Notes: generated from the letters alone by a model not told the origin. A stretch of 57,709 bases of DNA from an uncultured Lachnospiraceae bacterium (GCA_900317585.1 ONHG01000017.1:1-57709); one strand, 5' to 3'. Positions 1 to 9,769 are shown, counted from the first letter of the stretch. Numbers and translations: made by a program.

Positions 1-101
1 ATGTTTGCAATGTTAGCACTTTCGGGAAATTACAGGATATATTAGCAGAATTTACATTTTAGGATAAGATGATATAAGCTACGTAAGGCAGGGAGAAGAT
101 A

Positions 102-2006
102 ATGAATAAGAGGATCGCAGTTTTGTCAACAGCCTGGAATGGTGAGCACATCGGAGGCATATTAAGGGGAATATGGAACAGAGCAAAACAGACCGGGGAT
201 GATATATTTATCTTTAATACATATGGTGGATTTCAGACTGAAAAAGAATTTAATAAGTGTGAATATCACATATTTGACCTGGCGATGAAGGCAGATATAG
301 ATGGGATCATAATATTATCAAACAGTATTTATTCAACTAAAAAGCTAAGAGAGACGGTCCAGAGATTTATTGACAGCGGACTTGCATGCATAAGTGTGGA
401 ACAGGATCTTGAAGGCATACCTTTTATCGGGACAGACAATTATGCGGCTATGTGCAGCATGGTGGAGCATTTAATAAACGTGCATGGATGTAAGAGGATG
501 CAGTTTGTGGGAGGACCGGTAGATCATATAGAAGCCTTTGAGCGTAAAAGAGCTTTTTTGGATACTGTTACAAAGCATGGCATTGATATATCAGAGTGCT
601 ATATGGGAGACTATAATTTCACGCATGAGGGTGGTGAGCTGGCTTTCGAAGAGTACAAAAAGCTGGGAAAAGGTATTCCTGATGCCGTAGTGTGTGCCAA
701 TGACGAGATGGCACTGGGATATGTGAATACGGCTGAAAAATACGGATATACCATACCAAATGATATACTTGTTACAGGCTTTGACAATCTTCTCCGTGCA
801 GAAAGCTACAATCCGGGCATAACAAGTGTGGAAAGATGTAAGGATGAGCTTGGACGCAGATGCTTAGACGAGGTGCTTGGAATGATAGAGGGACATGAGT
901 ATGCTCTTAAAGAATATGTTCCTTATGCGATCAACTTAAATGAAAGCTGTGGCTGCGGCATAGTAAAGAACAGGTATGTAAAGCTCAAAAAGAGATACTC
1001 AGAGATGCTTTACTCAAATGAAAAAATAAGACTTCAGATAAACTATATGCAGAAAAATCTTATGACCTGTAAGAGCATCGAAGAATTCAAGGAAGTATTG
1101 TCCGGTGAACTGAAACATTTTGATATAGGTAATTTTGCATTGCTGCTGGATGAGAAAGCATATAAGGGTGAGTATTTTGGCAATAAATATCCAAAGCATA
1201 TGAAGATAATATTAAACAGCCGTGATCCACATATGGAGGAACGATATGTAGATACAGAAAAGCTTCTTCCAAATAATTTTCTTGACACAGATCAGAATTC
1301 ACACACTGTGATATTTATGCCGCTGCATCAGAACGGAAGAAATTTTGGATACTGCGTCATGGAAGACCATATCCGCTATATAGAGGATGGAAATCTGTAT
1401 TACTGGCTTAGTGTGATAAATGTTGCCCTTGAAAATATCAGGCAGAATATCTGTATCAGGCAGCTCAATAAAAAACTCGAGCACCTGTATCTATTTGATT
1501 CCATGACAGGCATATATAACAGATTTGCGCTGCAGAATTTCGGAATACCGTTGCTTAAGCAAAACAATAAAACCGGTAGGCGTACATTATTCCTATTTGC
1601 CGATATGGATGGACTTAAAAAGATAAATGACACATATGGTCACGAAAACGGTGATACCGCAATAAAAGCACTTGCCGGCATAATGAAAGGCATTACACCT
1701 GATGGAAGCTTTTTTGCAATCAGATATGGTGGCGATGAATTTCTTATGATGGGAACCTGCCCGGATGAAAAAATGGCAGAAAGCATAAAGGATATGATAC
1801 AAAATGCTATTGATGAGTATAACAGGTCAAATGTGATGCCGGTTCCGCTTGCAGTGAGCATAGGATATATACTTACTCCGGTAAATGATAGAAAGTCTGA
1901 CATTGATGATTATATCAGACAGGCAGACAGCATGATGTATCAGATCAAGCAGAGAAGAAAAAAGGAGCAGAAAGAGAGGGAGGAACGTGAAAAAACAAGC
2001 ATTTAA
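102..2006 (+). CDS. LacI-type sugar-sensor domain fused to GGDEF diguanylate cyclase
   Basis: Predicted cytoplasmic diguanylate cyclase of 634 residues. Residues 1-290 resemble the periplasmic-binding-like effector domain of LacI/GalR regulators (NTYGG near the start, CANDEMALGY, VTGFDNL), but there is no DNA-binding helix-turn-helix and no signal peptide, so the sensor should see an intracellular ligand. A middle region (about 300-470) looks like a GAF/PAS-type linker, and residues 480-625 are a GGDEF domain with an intact GGDEF at 543-547. No RxxD inhibitory site was seen five residues upstream of it. A GGGAG ribosome site precedes the ATG. It lies just upstream of a GH43 remnant and the xylanase, so a xylan-derived sugar ligand is a reasonable inference but is not shown. 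Family assignment is confident; ligand is unknown. Confidence 0.88.
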   Translation: MNKRIAVLSTAWNGEHIGGILRGIWNRAKQTGDDIFIFNTYGGFQTEKEFNKCEYHIFDLAMKADIDGIIILSNSIYSTKKLRETVQRFIDSGLACISVEQDLEGIPFIGTDNYAAMCSMVEHLINVHGCKRMQFVGGPVDHIEAFERKRAFLDTVTKHGIDISECYMGDYNFTHEGGELAFEEYKKLGKGIPDAVVCANDEMALGYVNTAEKYGYTIPNDILVTGFDNLLRAESYNPGITSVERCKDELGRRCLDEVLGMIEGHEYALKEYVPYAINLNESCGCGIVKNRYVKLKKRYSEMLYSNEKIRLQINYMQKNLMTCKSIEEFKEVLSGELKHFDIGNFALLLDEKAYKGEYFGNKYPKHMKIILNSRDPHMEERYVDTEKLLPNNFLDTDQNSHTVIFMPLHQNGRNFGYCVMEDHIRYIEDGNLYYWLSVINVALENIRQNICIRQLNKKLEHLYLFDSMTGIYNRFALQNFGIPLLKQNNKTGRRTLFLFADMDGLKKINDTYGHENGDTAIKALAGIMKGITPDGSFFAIRYGGDEFLMMGTCPDEKMAESIKDMIQNAIDEYNRSNVMPVPLAVSIGYILTPVNDRKSDIDDYIRQADSMMYQIKQRRKKEQKEREEREKTSI

Positions 2007-2190
2007 TCCATATTTACCGTCATGGGAGTATATACCGGACGGAGAACCATTAGGCAGCATACCCGTAGAATTTACAAATGTGTGGGAAGACTATACAGCC
2101 GAAGTAAAGATACCGGATGGAACACAGGCTGTATATTTTAAATACAAGGGATCTGGTACCGCAGACTTATTATCGTTTGAACTGATTTAG
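1987..2190 (+). pseudogene. Collapsed GH43 (arabinofuranosidase/xylosidase) remnant: N-terminus joined to CBM6-like C-terminus
   Basis: A 67-codon open frame with a GTG start that overlaps the end of the GGDEF gene by 20 bp and has a GGGAGG just upstream. The first 21 residues contain NPYLPSWEYIPDGEP, the characteristic start of intracellular GH43 enzymes, where it is normally followed by the catalytic propeller. The rest (VEFTNVWEDYTAEV, then VYFKYKGSGTADLLSFEL) looks like the last strands of a CBM6-type module at the C-terminus of the same enzymes. The catalytic part, roughly 400 or more residues, is missing and the two ends are fused in frame. I read it as an internal deletion of a xylan-debranching enzyme gene. 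A functional small protein is possible but unlikely. Assignment rests on recalled family sequence. Confidence 0.72.
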
Positions 2191-2295
2191 GACAGATATA
2201 ATTTGACTTGTTATATTCTATAATTTGTCCCATATTTTAAAACCTCTCTTATGGTAGAGTATTTTTGGAATTACAAATACACATGTAAGGAGGAC

Positions 2296-5200
2296 ATGGG
2301 GTTGAAAAGGAAAAAACTATTGAAACAAGGAGCATGTATTGCGGTATGCAGTACTATGCTTGCCACAGGTGTCACACAGCTTATACCTGCGTATCAGGCG
2401 CAGTCGTTAGTATTCGCTGATGAAGTTCAGCAGAATATAAAGAAAACGACATACAGAGCTGATCAATTGAAAGAAGACTGGGGAAATGCCGGCTATGAGC
2501 TGAAAGATGGTGTGTGGAAAGTGACATTTAACAATCAGTATGATCAGGTTAAATGGAGACTGCCGGAGGCTGTTGATATGTCAACTGTAAAATCTGTGAC
2601 CTTTAAGGTGAAGGATCAGAAAGGAACAGTTTCGCTAAAGGTCTACAAGAGAGGAGATGAAGATGCTGATGGCGCAAATACGAAGTATGAACTTACAGGC
2701 GCAGAGGAATACTCGATAAATCCGACAGGTGAAGGCAAAATGGAAGCAGTTGGTCTTATGACTACTGATAATGCCGGTTCGGGATCAGCTATCAGCCTCG
2801 TTAGTGTGACGGTGGAAACTGATACAACACCACAGACACCACCTGAGATAGAGCAGAATATTGAGGACTGGAAAGAATCTGTCACAAGCAATGATGCTCT
2901 TGGAAAAGATGCAATCGCAGGAACAGGTATTATATTAAAAGAGATTGATGACAATACGCTCATGGACCTTGTGGAGAAGCATTTTAATGCAGTTACATTT
3001 GGAAATGAATTAAAACCGGATGCACTTTTTAATTATAAGCTTGACAATTCGGTTGCTACAAAAACAGTTCAGTTTGATGGGAAGGATCTTTTGGTACCGG
3101 TGGTAAATGACGCAGGGGACAGCCTTGATTTCTCAAGAGCTGATGCGATGGTAGATAAGATTTTGGAGTGGAATGCGGCACATCCTGAAAGGAAGATACG
3201 CATAAGAGGTCATGTGCTCGTATGGCATTCACAGACTCCGGAATGGTTCTTCCATGAGAACTATGATATCCATGAGGACTATGTAGATAAAGAGACTATG
3301 AACCGCAGACTTGAGTGGTATATCTCAAGTGTATTCGACCACTACTTCGGAGAGGCAGCAAAAGGAAAGTACGATGGACTTTTCTATGGCTGGGATGTAG
3401 TAAATGAGGCCGTTATCGGCAATACATATCGTACTGATAATGTAAACCCGGCAGAAAAACTTGATGAGATACGTCATGGGAACAATTCGAGCTGGTGGCA
3501 TGTATACCAGAGCAATGAGTTCATAATCAATGCATTTAAGTATGCGAATAAATATGCGCCTAGTAATGTAGAACTTTACTACAATGATTTCGGAGAGACA
3601 GACAATATCAAGTCAGAAGGAATCATAGAGCTCATAAGTGACGTAAAAAAAGTACCGGATACACGACTTGATGCTTTCGGTATGCAGGCACATTACAGTG
3701 TGGACAGCTTCTCAGCAGCACAGTTTAAGACAGTAGCAAAAAAATATGCCGAAGCAGCAGGAAAGGTTCAGCTTACAGAGCTGGATTTCCAGTCAAGCGC
3801 AGCTTACAAATCAGGAGCATCAAAAGAGAGCGAGTATACAAAGATGGCATACTGTCACAAACAGCTTTTTGATGCTGCAAAGGACTTAAAGAAAAATGGT
3901 ACAAATGTGGCAGGAATCACTGTGTGGGGAGTTATTGAGCCAAATTCATGGCTTCATGAACAGTCAAATGTTGGTGGCGGAGCTGACGGATCAAAGCAGT
4001 GTCCACTGCTTTTTGATGGAAAATACAAGGCAAAGCCTGCATACTGGGCTTATGTAGATGCCACAAAGCTTGAGCCGTTAATACAGAATATCGTTGTAGC
4101 TGAGCAGAAAGGTGATACAATGTCCGGAACAGAATACAGTTTTTCGGATGATGATACACAGGCAGCTTTTATTCCAACATGGGATAAGGATGGATTAAAT
4201 GTACTTGTAAGCGTAAAGGATGCCACAATAAATGATACGGATGAAGTTACAGTATATGTGGATGAGACAAACTCAGCAGGAGATGTGACACCGGTAAAGA
4301 AGACAGTTAAGCGTTCTGAGGCACAGGCTGTTGATGGTGGATACCGTGCGACCATCAAAGTACCTATGACAGATTTAAAAGTTGCAAAGACTATCGGCAT
4401 GGATGTAAAAGTCATGAATAACAATAAAGCTGTAAGCTTCAATGACCTTATAGGAAAGCAGGAGACAAGCAGCAAATATTATGCAAAGGCTACTCTCAAG
4501 CCGGGCGTTGAAAAAGCAACAAAAGCAACGGTAAAGATCGACGGAGAAGCCGACAGCGAATGGGATAAGGCTGTGGCTATTCCTCTTACAATAAACCTTG
4601 GAGCTAAGGTAACAGCAGATGCCAAGGTGTTGTGGGATGACGAAAACCTTTATGTATATGCAACAGTTAAAGATCCGGTGCTTAATAAAGACAGTGGAGA
4701 TGCATATCAGCAGGATTCACTCGAGGTATTTATCGATGAGAATAATGCCAAGACAGAGTCATATGATGACGATGATAAGCAGTACAGGATCAATTATGAG
4801 AATGAGCATTCTTTCAATGGAAAGAAATGTCTCGAGGAAAATGTACAATCTGTCGCAAAAGTGACTGGGGATGGATATGTGATTGAGGCAGCCTTCAAGT
4901 GGACAGACATAAAGCCAAAAGAGGGTGACAGGATTGGTCTTGAGTTCCAGATAAATGATGCTGATGCTTCAGGAGCAAGAATCGGAACCTTAAGCTGGAA
5001 TGATGAAACAGGCATGGGATGGTCTAAACCATCGGTATACGGAACAATAGAGCTTGCAGCAGAGCCAAAGGATGAAGTGCCTGATGACAATAATAAACCG
5101 GGTACAGATGAGCCATCAACAGGTAATACAGAAAAACCTGGTACAAATAATCCATCAACAGGTAATACAGAAAAACCTGGTACAGGCAAGCCGGATATTA

Positions 5201-5385
5201 ATAAACCGTCAGCGGATAAACCGGCAACAGGCAGCACAAATAAGCCTTTAGCAAACAAGCCGGCGGCAAAAAAAGCTGCAAAGACATCAGATCAATCAGC
5301 AACGGCAGCGTTTATCGTGTTGTTTCTTGCAGGAGTTTCGATGGCAGGGGCTTCAAGATTAAGAAGAAGCAGAAAGCAGTCATAA
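2296..5385 (+). CDS. Secreted, cell-surface-attached GH10 endo-1,4-beta-xylanase with CBM9 modules
   Basis: Cuts the xylan backbone outside the cell. The ATG at 2296 lies only 2 bases after AAGGAGG; an in-frame TTG at 2302 has better spacing and may be the real start. About 1029 residues: signal peptide (about 1-41, ending VFA), a beta-sandwich module (about 50-180), GH10 catalytic domain (about 195-600), a divergent CBM9-like domain (about 610-760), a clearer CBM9 (about 770-925), a Pro/Thr/Asn linker with a 13-residue repeat (39-bp DNA repeat starting at 5113), and a C-terminal hydrophobic segment followed by RLRRSRKQS. The acid/base Glu is E371 in WDVVNEA and the nucleophile E495 in LTELDF. 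KTSD before the membrane segment resembles a degenerate sortase signal. A strong terminator follows, so this gene seems transcribed separately from the esterase gene. Confidence 0.95.
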   Translation: MGLKRKKLLKQGACIAVCSTMLATGVTQLIPAYQAQSLVFADEVQQNIKKTTYRADQLKEDWGNAGYELKDGVWKVTFNNQYDQVKWRLPEAVDMSTVKSVTFKVKDQKGTVSLKVYKRGDEDADGANTKYELTGAEEYSINPTGEGKMEAVGLMTTDNAGSGSAISLVSVTVETDTTPQTPPEIEQNIEDWKESVTSNDALGKDAIAGTGIILKEIDDNTLMDLVEKHFNAVTFGNELKPDALFNYKLDNSVATKTVQFDGKDLLVPVVNDAGDSLDFSRADAMVDKILEWNAAHPERKIRIRGHVLVWHSQTPEWFFHENYDIHEDYVDKETMNRRLEWYISSVFDHYFGEAAKGKYDGLFYGWDVVNEAVIGNTYRTDNVNPAEKLDEIRHGNNSSWWHVYQSNEFIINAFKYANKYAPSNVELYYNDFGETDNIKSEGIIELISDVKKVPDTRLDAFGMQAHYSVDSFSAAQFKTVAKKYAEAAGKVQLTELDFQSSAAYKSGASKESEYTKMAYCHKQLFDAAKDLKKNGTNVAGITVWGVIEPNSWLHEQSNVGGGADGSKQCPLLFDGKYKAKPAYWAYVDATKLEPLIQNIVVAEQKGDTMSGTEYSFSDDDTQAAFIPTWDKDGLNVLVSVKDATINDTDEVTVYVDETNSAGDVTPVKKTVKRSEAQAVDGGYRATIKVPMTDLKVAKTIGMDVKVMNNNKAVSFNDLIGKQETSSKYYAKATLKPGVEKATKATVKIDGEADSEWDKAVAIPLTINLGAKVTADAKVLWDDENLYVYATVKDPVLNKDSGDAYQQDSLEVFIDENNAKTESYDDDDKQYRINYENEHSFNGKKCLEENVQSVAKVTGDGYVIEAAFKWTDIKPKEGDRIGLEFQINDADASGARIGTLSWNDETGMGWSKPSVYGTIELAAEPKDEVPDDNNKPGTDEPSTGNTEKPGTNNPSTGNTEKPGTGKPDINKPSADKPATGSTNKPLANKPAAKKAAKTSDQSATAAFIVLFLAGVSMAGASRLRRSRKQS

Positions 5386-5417
5386 ACTATAAAAGACAGG
5401 ACAAATATCTATAATTT

Positions 5418-5445
5418 CTCCCGGTGCAAAGCACCGGGAGTTTTT
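5418..5445 (+). terminator. Rho-independent terminator of the xylanase gene
   Basis: Perfect 10-bp stem CTCCCGGTGC / GCACCGGGAG with an AAA loop, followed directly by TTTTT, 33 bases after the xylanase stop. Confidence 0.93.
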
Positions 5446-5498
5446 GTATCATATAGTCATTATAGCTGATAAAATCGACACAACAAGGAGGCAGAAAG

Positions 5499-7247
5499 AT
5501 GGCAGGGCCAAAAGCACCAAAGGATCCCGAAAGAAAAAGACCGTATTTCTACATCATGAAGGATAAGGATATATACGGCTCAGTACAGGAAGATGGAAGC
5601 ATTATACATTTTATATATGAAAGCGACGGAAGACTGATAAACAGTGCACAAATAGCCGGAAATATAGAAAATAAAGAGGAACTGGGGCTGTTAGAGACGG
5701 TGGAAGGTTTTGGCAGGCTTGTACACAGCATAGGTGTATCTGTGGAAACAGATAATCAAAACGAACAGATCGAATTTGTGTTTCAGATGTACGGAAAGCA
5801 GGACCTGTACGGAGGCGGTACTAATCTTAAGGTAAAGCTGACAGGCGATGGAATGGAGAGAAAGATATACCTGTCAGATTATAAGTGGACACCGGATGAT
5901 GATATACCGGGACAGATAAAGTTCATATTTAATACACCGGATATCATGGGAAAAGCGAGTGTCAGACTGTATCTGAATGACGGCTATGAGGCTCCGGCAG
6001 ATATTGAGGAAACAGAGGTGGATATGAACTCTGATGAATACTGCAGCATGATAAGCCATTCGCTTATGAATATGGGAAATGCATACCGCATAAGAAAAGC
6101 CATCGAAAAGACAAAAGCCGGAAAAGAGGTAACACTTGCATACATCGGTGGATCTATCACACAGGGAGCAGGTGCGACACCTATAAATACAGAGTGCTAC
6201 GCATACAAATCCTATCAGCTTTTCCAGAGGCGTTTTTCTGCAAAGAATAATGTGAAATTCATAAAAGCCGGTGTGGGTGGCACACCATCGGAGCTGGGAA
6301 TGATCAGATTTGACAGGGATGTACTAAGAGACGGACAGCAGCCTGATATAGTAGTTATTGAATTTGCTGTAAATGATGAGGGGGATGAGACAAAGGGTGA
6401 CTGCTATGAAAGCCTTGTACGTAAAGTACTTAATCTGCCATGGAAACCGGCAGTCATATTGCTTTTTTCCGTATTTGCTAATGACTGGAACCTTCAAGAC
6501 CGCCTAAGCCCGGTTGGAAAGCTCTATGATCTGCCTATGGTAAGCGTGCTGGATGCGGTTTCCCCTCAGTTTGCATTAAAAAATGACGAGGGAAGGGTAA
6601 TAAGCAAAAATCAGTTTTTCTATGATATGTTTCATCCGAGCAATGCAGGCCATTCCGTCATGGCAGACTGCATAGAGTATCTTTTTGAAAGAATAGATCA
6701 GGCAGGGCATGCAAGTTTGGATGCATTTGAAAAGGGACTGACAGAGGAAAAAATATTGCAGGAAAACCTAAATCTTGCACCGGTAATAGGAAACAGCTTT
6801 GAAAATATAAGACTGCTCGACAAAAAGGATATATATGCAAAGGCATATATTGACGAGGGTGGCTTCGATTCGACAGATACACAGCTGCAAAGCGTTGAGA
6901 TGGATGATCAGCTTTCGCTGACTCCGGAATTCCCGTATAACTGGATGTATGATGGCACAAAAAATACATTAAACAGGGAAAAAGCGTATTTCGAGCTTGA
7001 GATGGAGTGCAGGGCACTTCTCCTTGTATTTAAGGATTCGGGAGAGGTAAACGTGGGAAAGGCGAAGGTATATGTGGACGGAGAGTATCATTTTACGGCT
7101 GATCCACATATCAATAACTGGCAGCACTGCAATGCGGTAAAAATATTTAACAATAAGACCAGTGAAAATCATGTTGTAAGGATTGAAATTGCAGAGGAAG
7201 ACAGAGACAAGCAGTTTACGATACTGGGCTTTGGATATGTATTATAG
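5499..7247 (+). CDS. SGNH/GDSL-type esterase, probable intracellular xylo-oligosaccharide deacetylase
   Basis: A 582-residue protein with no signal peptide; AAGGAGG lies 7 bases before the ATG. Residues about 1-190 form an N-terminal region I do not recognise with certainty. Residues about 205-395 are an SGNH hydrolase fold: block I GGSITQGAG with nucleophile S219, block III Asn in FAVND, and the catalytic pair D376/H379 in DMFHPSNAGH. A C-terminal beta-rich region follows. The gene sits 19 bp before a GH43 xylosidase gene, which supports removal of acetyl groups from imported xylo-oligosaccharides, but substrate is inferred from context only. The pair has a terminator upstream and probably its own promoter. 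Confidence 0.85.
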   Translation: MAGPKAPKDPERKRPYFYIMKDKDIYGSVQEDGSIIHFIYESDGRLINSAQIAGNIENKEELGLLETVEGFGRLVHSIGVSVETDNQNEQIEFVFQMYGKQDLYGGGTNLKVKLTGDGMERKIYLSDYKWTPDDDIPGQIKFIFNTPDIMGKASVRLYLNDGYEAPADIEETEVDMNSDEYCSMISHSLMNMGNAYRIRKAIEKTKAGKEVTLAYIGGSITQGAGATPINTECYAYKSYQLFQRRFSAKNNVKFIKAGVGGTPSELGMIRFDRDVLRDGQQPDIVVIEFAVNDEGDETKGDCYESLVRKVLNLPWKPAVILLFSVFANDWNLQDRLSPVGKLYDLPMVSVLDAVSPQFALKNDEGRVISKNQFFYDMFHPSNAGHSVMADCIEYLFERIDQAGHASLDAFEKGLTEEKILQENLNLAPVIGNSFENIRLLDKKDIYAKAYIDEGGFDSTDTQLQSVEMDDQLSLTPEFPYNWMYDGTKNTLNREKAYFELEMECRALLLVFKDSGEVNVGKAKVYVDGEYHFTADPHINNWQHCNAVKIFNNKTSENHVVRIEIAEEDRDKQFTILGFGYVL

Positions 7248-7266
7248 GAAATGAGAGGTAAGAGAC

Positions 7267-8838
7267 ATGGTAACAGCAAAAAATCCAATACTTTCAGGTT
7301 TTTATCCTGATCCATCAATATGCAGAGTCGGGGAAGACTATTATCTGGTGACATCAAGCTTTGTGTATGCACCGGGTGTTCCCATATTTCATAGCCGGGA
7401 TCTGGCTCATTGGGAGCAGATTGGCAATATACTTGACAGACCATCGCAGCTATGCGTGGAGAATGAAGAAATATCGAGAGGTATTTTTGCACCGACCATA
7501 AGATATCATGAAGGAACTTTTTATATGATAACGACCAATGTATCGCATGGCGGCAATTTTATAGTGACAGCGCAGGATCCGGCAGGACCGTGGTCTGATC
7601 CGTATTATTTGGGAGAAGAAGCAGTCGGAATAGACCCAAGCCTTTTCTTTGATGATGACGGCAGATGCTATTATTGTGGCACACGCCCAAACCCTGAAGG
7701 AGTACGCTACAATGGAGACTGGGAGATATGGATACAGGAGCTTGATCTTGGAACCATGAAGCTTAAGGGCAGGAGCATGGCCATATGGAAAGGTGCTGTA
7801 AAGGGCTGCATATGGCCGGAAGGACCACATATCTACAAGATAAACGGATATTATTATCTGATGCATGCAGAGGGCGGCACTGGACCGGAGCACAGTATAA
7901 CGATAGCAAGAAGCAAGGAGCTTTTTAAATGGTTTGAAGGATGTCCGAGAAATCCGATATTTACACACAGAAATCTAGGGATGGATTATCCGGTCATCTA
8001 TGCAGGACATGGTGATCTGGTGGATGATATAAACGGAAACTGGTATGTGGTCATGCTTGCGTCAAGACCATGCAAAAAGCACAGCAGCATGGGCAGGGAG
8101 ACCTTTATTGCAAAAACAATATGGGAAAACGAATGGCCGGTAATAGCACCCGGGATAGGACATCTTGAGGATACAGTAGATATACCGCTTGAAGAGTGCA
8201 GATTTATAGATGAGATATCAGAAAATGATTTTATAACTTTCTGCGAAGCCAAGCTTGATAAGAGGCTGGTTGGAATAGGAAAACGCAACGAGTCTTTTTA
8301 CTCCCTTAAGGAAAATCCGGGAGTACTGAGACTGTACACAAACAAAGAGCAGATCACTGATCTTGGCACAAGCGCATTTCTTGGACTAAGACAGAAGGGC
8401 TATGAGTTTTCGGTAAAGACAGCAGTGCGTTTTATCCCACAGTCGGATAATGAGACAGCAGGACTTGTACTTTTCCAGAACAATGAGAATCATCTTCGCG
8501 CTGAGATAACAATGGAAGCCGGAAGGCTGGTATTTGTGGTGACTACACATATTAAGGGAACTGACAAAAAGATAGCAGTGGCAGATATTATGGAGTACAG
8601 CAATACAGAAAAAAATCCACTGTGGAATATATGTATGATATGTAAGGAACAGGAAGCATCTATATGGATAGGTACGGCCGAAAAGAGCGTAAAAGTCGCA
8701 GAAAAAATAAGTCTGCTGCCATATACCACAGAAGAAGCAGGTGGCTTTGTGGGCTGTACGGTCGGTATGTATGCATCCTCAAATGGCAGTAATAGTGATA
8801 ACTATGCAGATTTTTCATACATAATGCTCACCCAGTAA
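7267..8838 (+). CDS. GH43 family beta-xylosidase, intracellular
   Basis: Releases xylose from xylo-oligosaccharides. The 523-residue protein has no signal peptide. It starts with NPILSGFYPDPSI, typical of XynB-type GH43 enzymes. The predicted catalytic set is complete: general base D15 (YPDPS), pKa-tuning D123 (GIDPS), and general acid E185 (WPEGPHIY). Residues about 1-310 are the five-bladed propeller and 320-520 a C-terminal beta-sandwich, the usual two-domain length. It follows the esterase gene by 19 bp, so they are likely one transcript. Its 3' end overlaps the convergent araC-type gene by 11 bp, with no terminator visible between them. An arabinofuranosidase side activity cannot be ruled out. 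Confidence 0.93.
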   Translation: MVTAKNPILSGFYPDPSICRVGEDYYLVTSSFVYAPGVPIFHSRDLAHWEQIGNILDRPSQLCVENEEISRGIFAPTIRYHEGTFYMITTNVSHGGNFIVTAQDPAGPWSDPYYLGEEAVGIDPSLFFDDDGRCYYCGTRPNPEGVRYNGDWEIWIQELDLGTMKLKGRSMAIWKGAVKGCIWPEGPHIYKINGYYYLMHAEGGTGPEHSITIARSKELFKWFEGCPRNPIFTHRNLGMDYPVIYAGHGDLVDDINGNWYVVMLASRPCKKHSSMGRETFIAKTIWENEWPVIAPGIGHLEDTVDIPLEECRFIDEISENDFITFCEAKLDKRLVGIGKRNESFYSLKENPGVLRLYTNKEQITDLGTSAFLGLRQKGYEFSVKTAVRFIPQSDNETAGLVLFQNNENHLRAEITMEAGRLVFVVTTHIKGTDKKIAVADIMEYSNTEKNPLWNICMICKEQEASIWIGTAEKSVKVAEKISLLPYTTEEAGGFVGCTVGMYASSNGSNSDNYADFSYIMLTQ

Positions 8839-9685
8839 ACATTTTGCGGAATTCAGTCGGGGTGCAGCCCTTTTCAGCTTTGAACAGTCTTATAAAAGTG
8901 GATGGATTTGCAAAGCCTGACTGCATTGCAGCCTCGGTGACTGATATATTGGGATCAGCCAGAAGGGTCAGGGCAAGCTCTATTCTTTTCTGATTTAAGT
9001 ATTTGTAAAAGGTATTATTGGTAAACTGCTTAAATAGCCGGGTAAAGTGATATTTACTGAATCCGGCTATTTTTGCGATTTCATCAAGTGTTATGTCCTC
9101 AGTGCAATGTGCATCGATATACTCACAGATAGACAGAAAACGCTCCAGATATTCCTGCTGCTTGTGTCTGCCGACATTAAAATGACAACTGCTGGCAGTA
9201 TGATGTCTTCCAATAAGGACCAGTACTTCAAGCATTTTGGAGTAGATCACGGCTTCTGATAGAAATGAGTCGGTCTGGTATTCATCTGCTATATCAAGCA
9301 GCAGTTTACGGATATTGCTGTGGATATCACCGGAAGTTTCCGGGGTTAGCGTTATAGCAGGTGCTATAAGGGTAAGTATGGAATTTAATTCCTTTATTTT
9401 TGAGACAGCAGACCACTCAATCTGCAGGATAAGCCTTTTTCCGGTGTCAGGTGCGATAAGCCTGTGTTTTACACCGGAAGCTATAAAGATAATATCACTC
9501 TCATTAAGATGTACCAAATCATCCCCAATCTGCGTTGTATAGCCGCCTTCAAGCGGCATGATGATCTCCATGGGAGTATGCCAGTGAATGGGATAATCTT
9601 CTGCTTCCGCATTTATAAAAAGTTTTACATTGCTGTTTTCTTTATATTTTACTGTCTCATGTATTCCATTCAGATTTTCGATCAT
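8828..9685 (-). CDS. AraC-family transcriptional regulator with cupin sensor domain
   Basis: A 285-residue DNA-binding regulator. Residues about 15-140 form a cupin-type ligand-binding domain (HWHTPMEIIMPLEGGY; HLNESDIIFIASG), and the last 100 residues carry two helix-turn-helix motifs (LDEIAKIAGFSKYHFTRLF and VTEAAMQSGFANPSTFIRLF) ending in GCTPTEFR. The start has GGAGA about 9 bases upstream. It is convergent with the xylosidase gene and divergent from the yesM-type gene, so it probably controls one or both sides of the xylan region; its effector is unknown. Confidence 0.92.
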   Translation of the reverse strand: MIENLNGIHETVKYKENSNVKLFINAEAEDYPIHWHTPMEIIMPLEGGYTTQIGDDLVHLNESDIIFIASGVKHRLIAPDTGKRLILQIEWSAVSKIKELNSILTLIAPAITLTPETSGDIHSNIRKLLLDIADEYQTDSFLSEAVIYSKMLEVLVLIGRHHTASSCHFNVGRHKQQEYLERFLSICEYIDAHCTEDITLDEIAKIAGFSKYHFTRLFKQFTNNTFYKYLNQKRIELALTLLADPNISVTEAAMQSGFANPSTFIRLFKAEKGCTPTEFRKMFTG

Positions 9686-9769
9686 ATATACTTGTCTCCA
9701 TACGGCTGATATTTATGCGCATTTGCGTGAATATAGTTATTATATCACAAATAGCAATTTTTGAATATT

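Noticed and set aside
2177-2224. A promoter for the xylanase gene (TTGAAC/TATAAT or TTGACT/TATAAT)
   Set aside because: The candidate -35 and -10 pairs are only 10-14 bases apart; no pair has acceptable spacing.
4794-5258. A minus-strand frame rich in GLPV repeats
   Set aside because: It is the antisense shadow of the Pro/Thr linker repeats of the xylanase.
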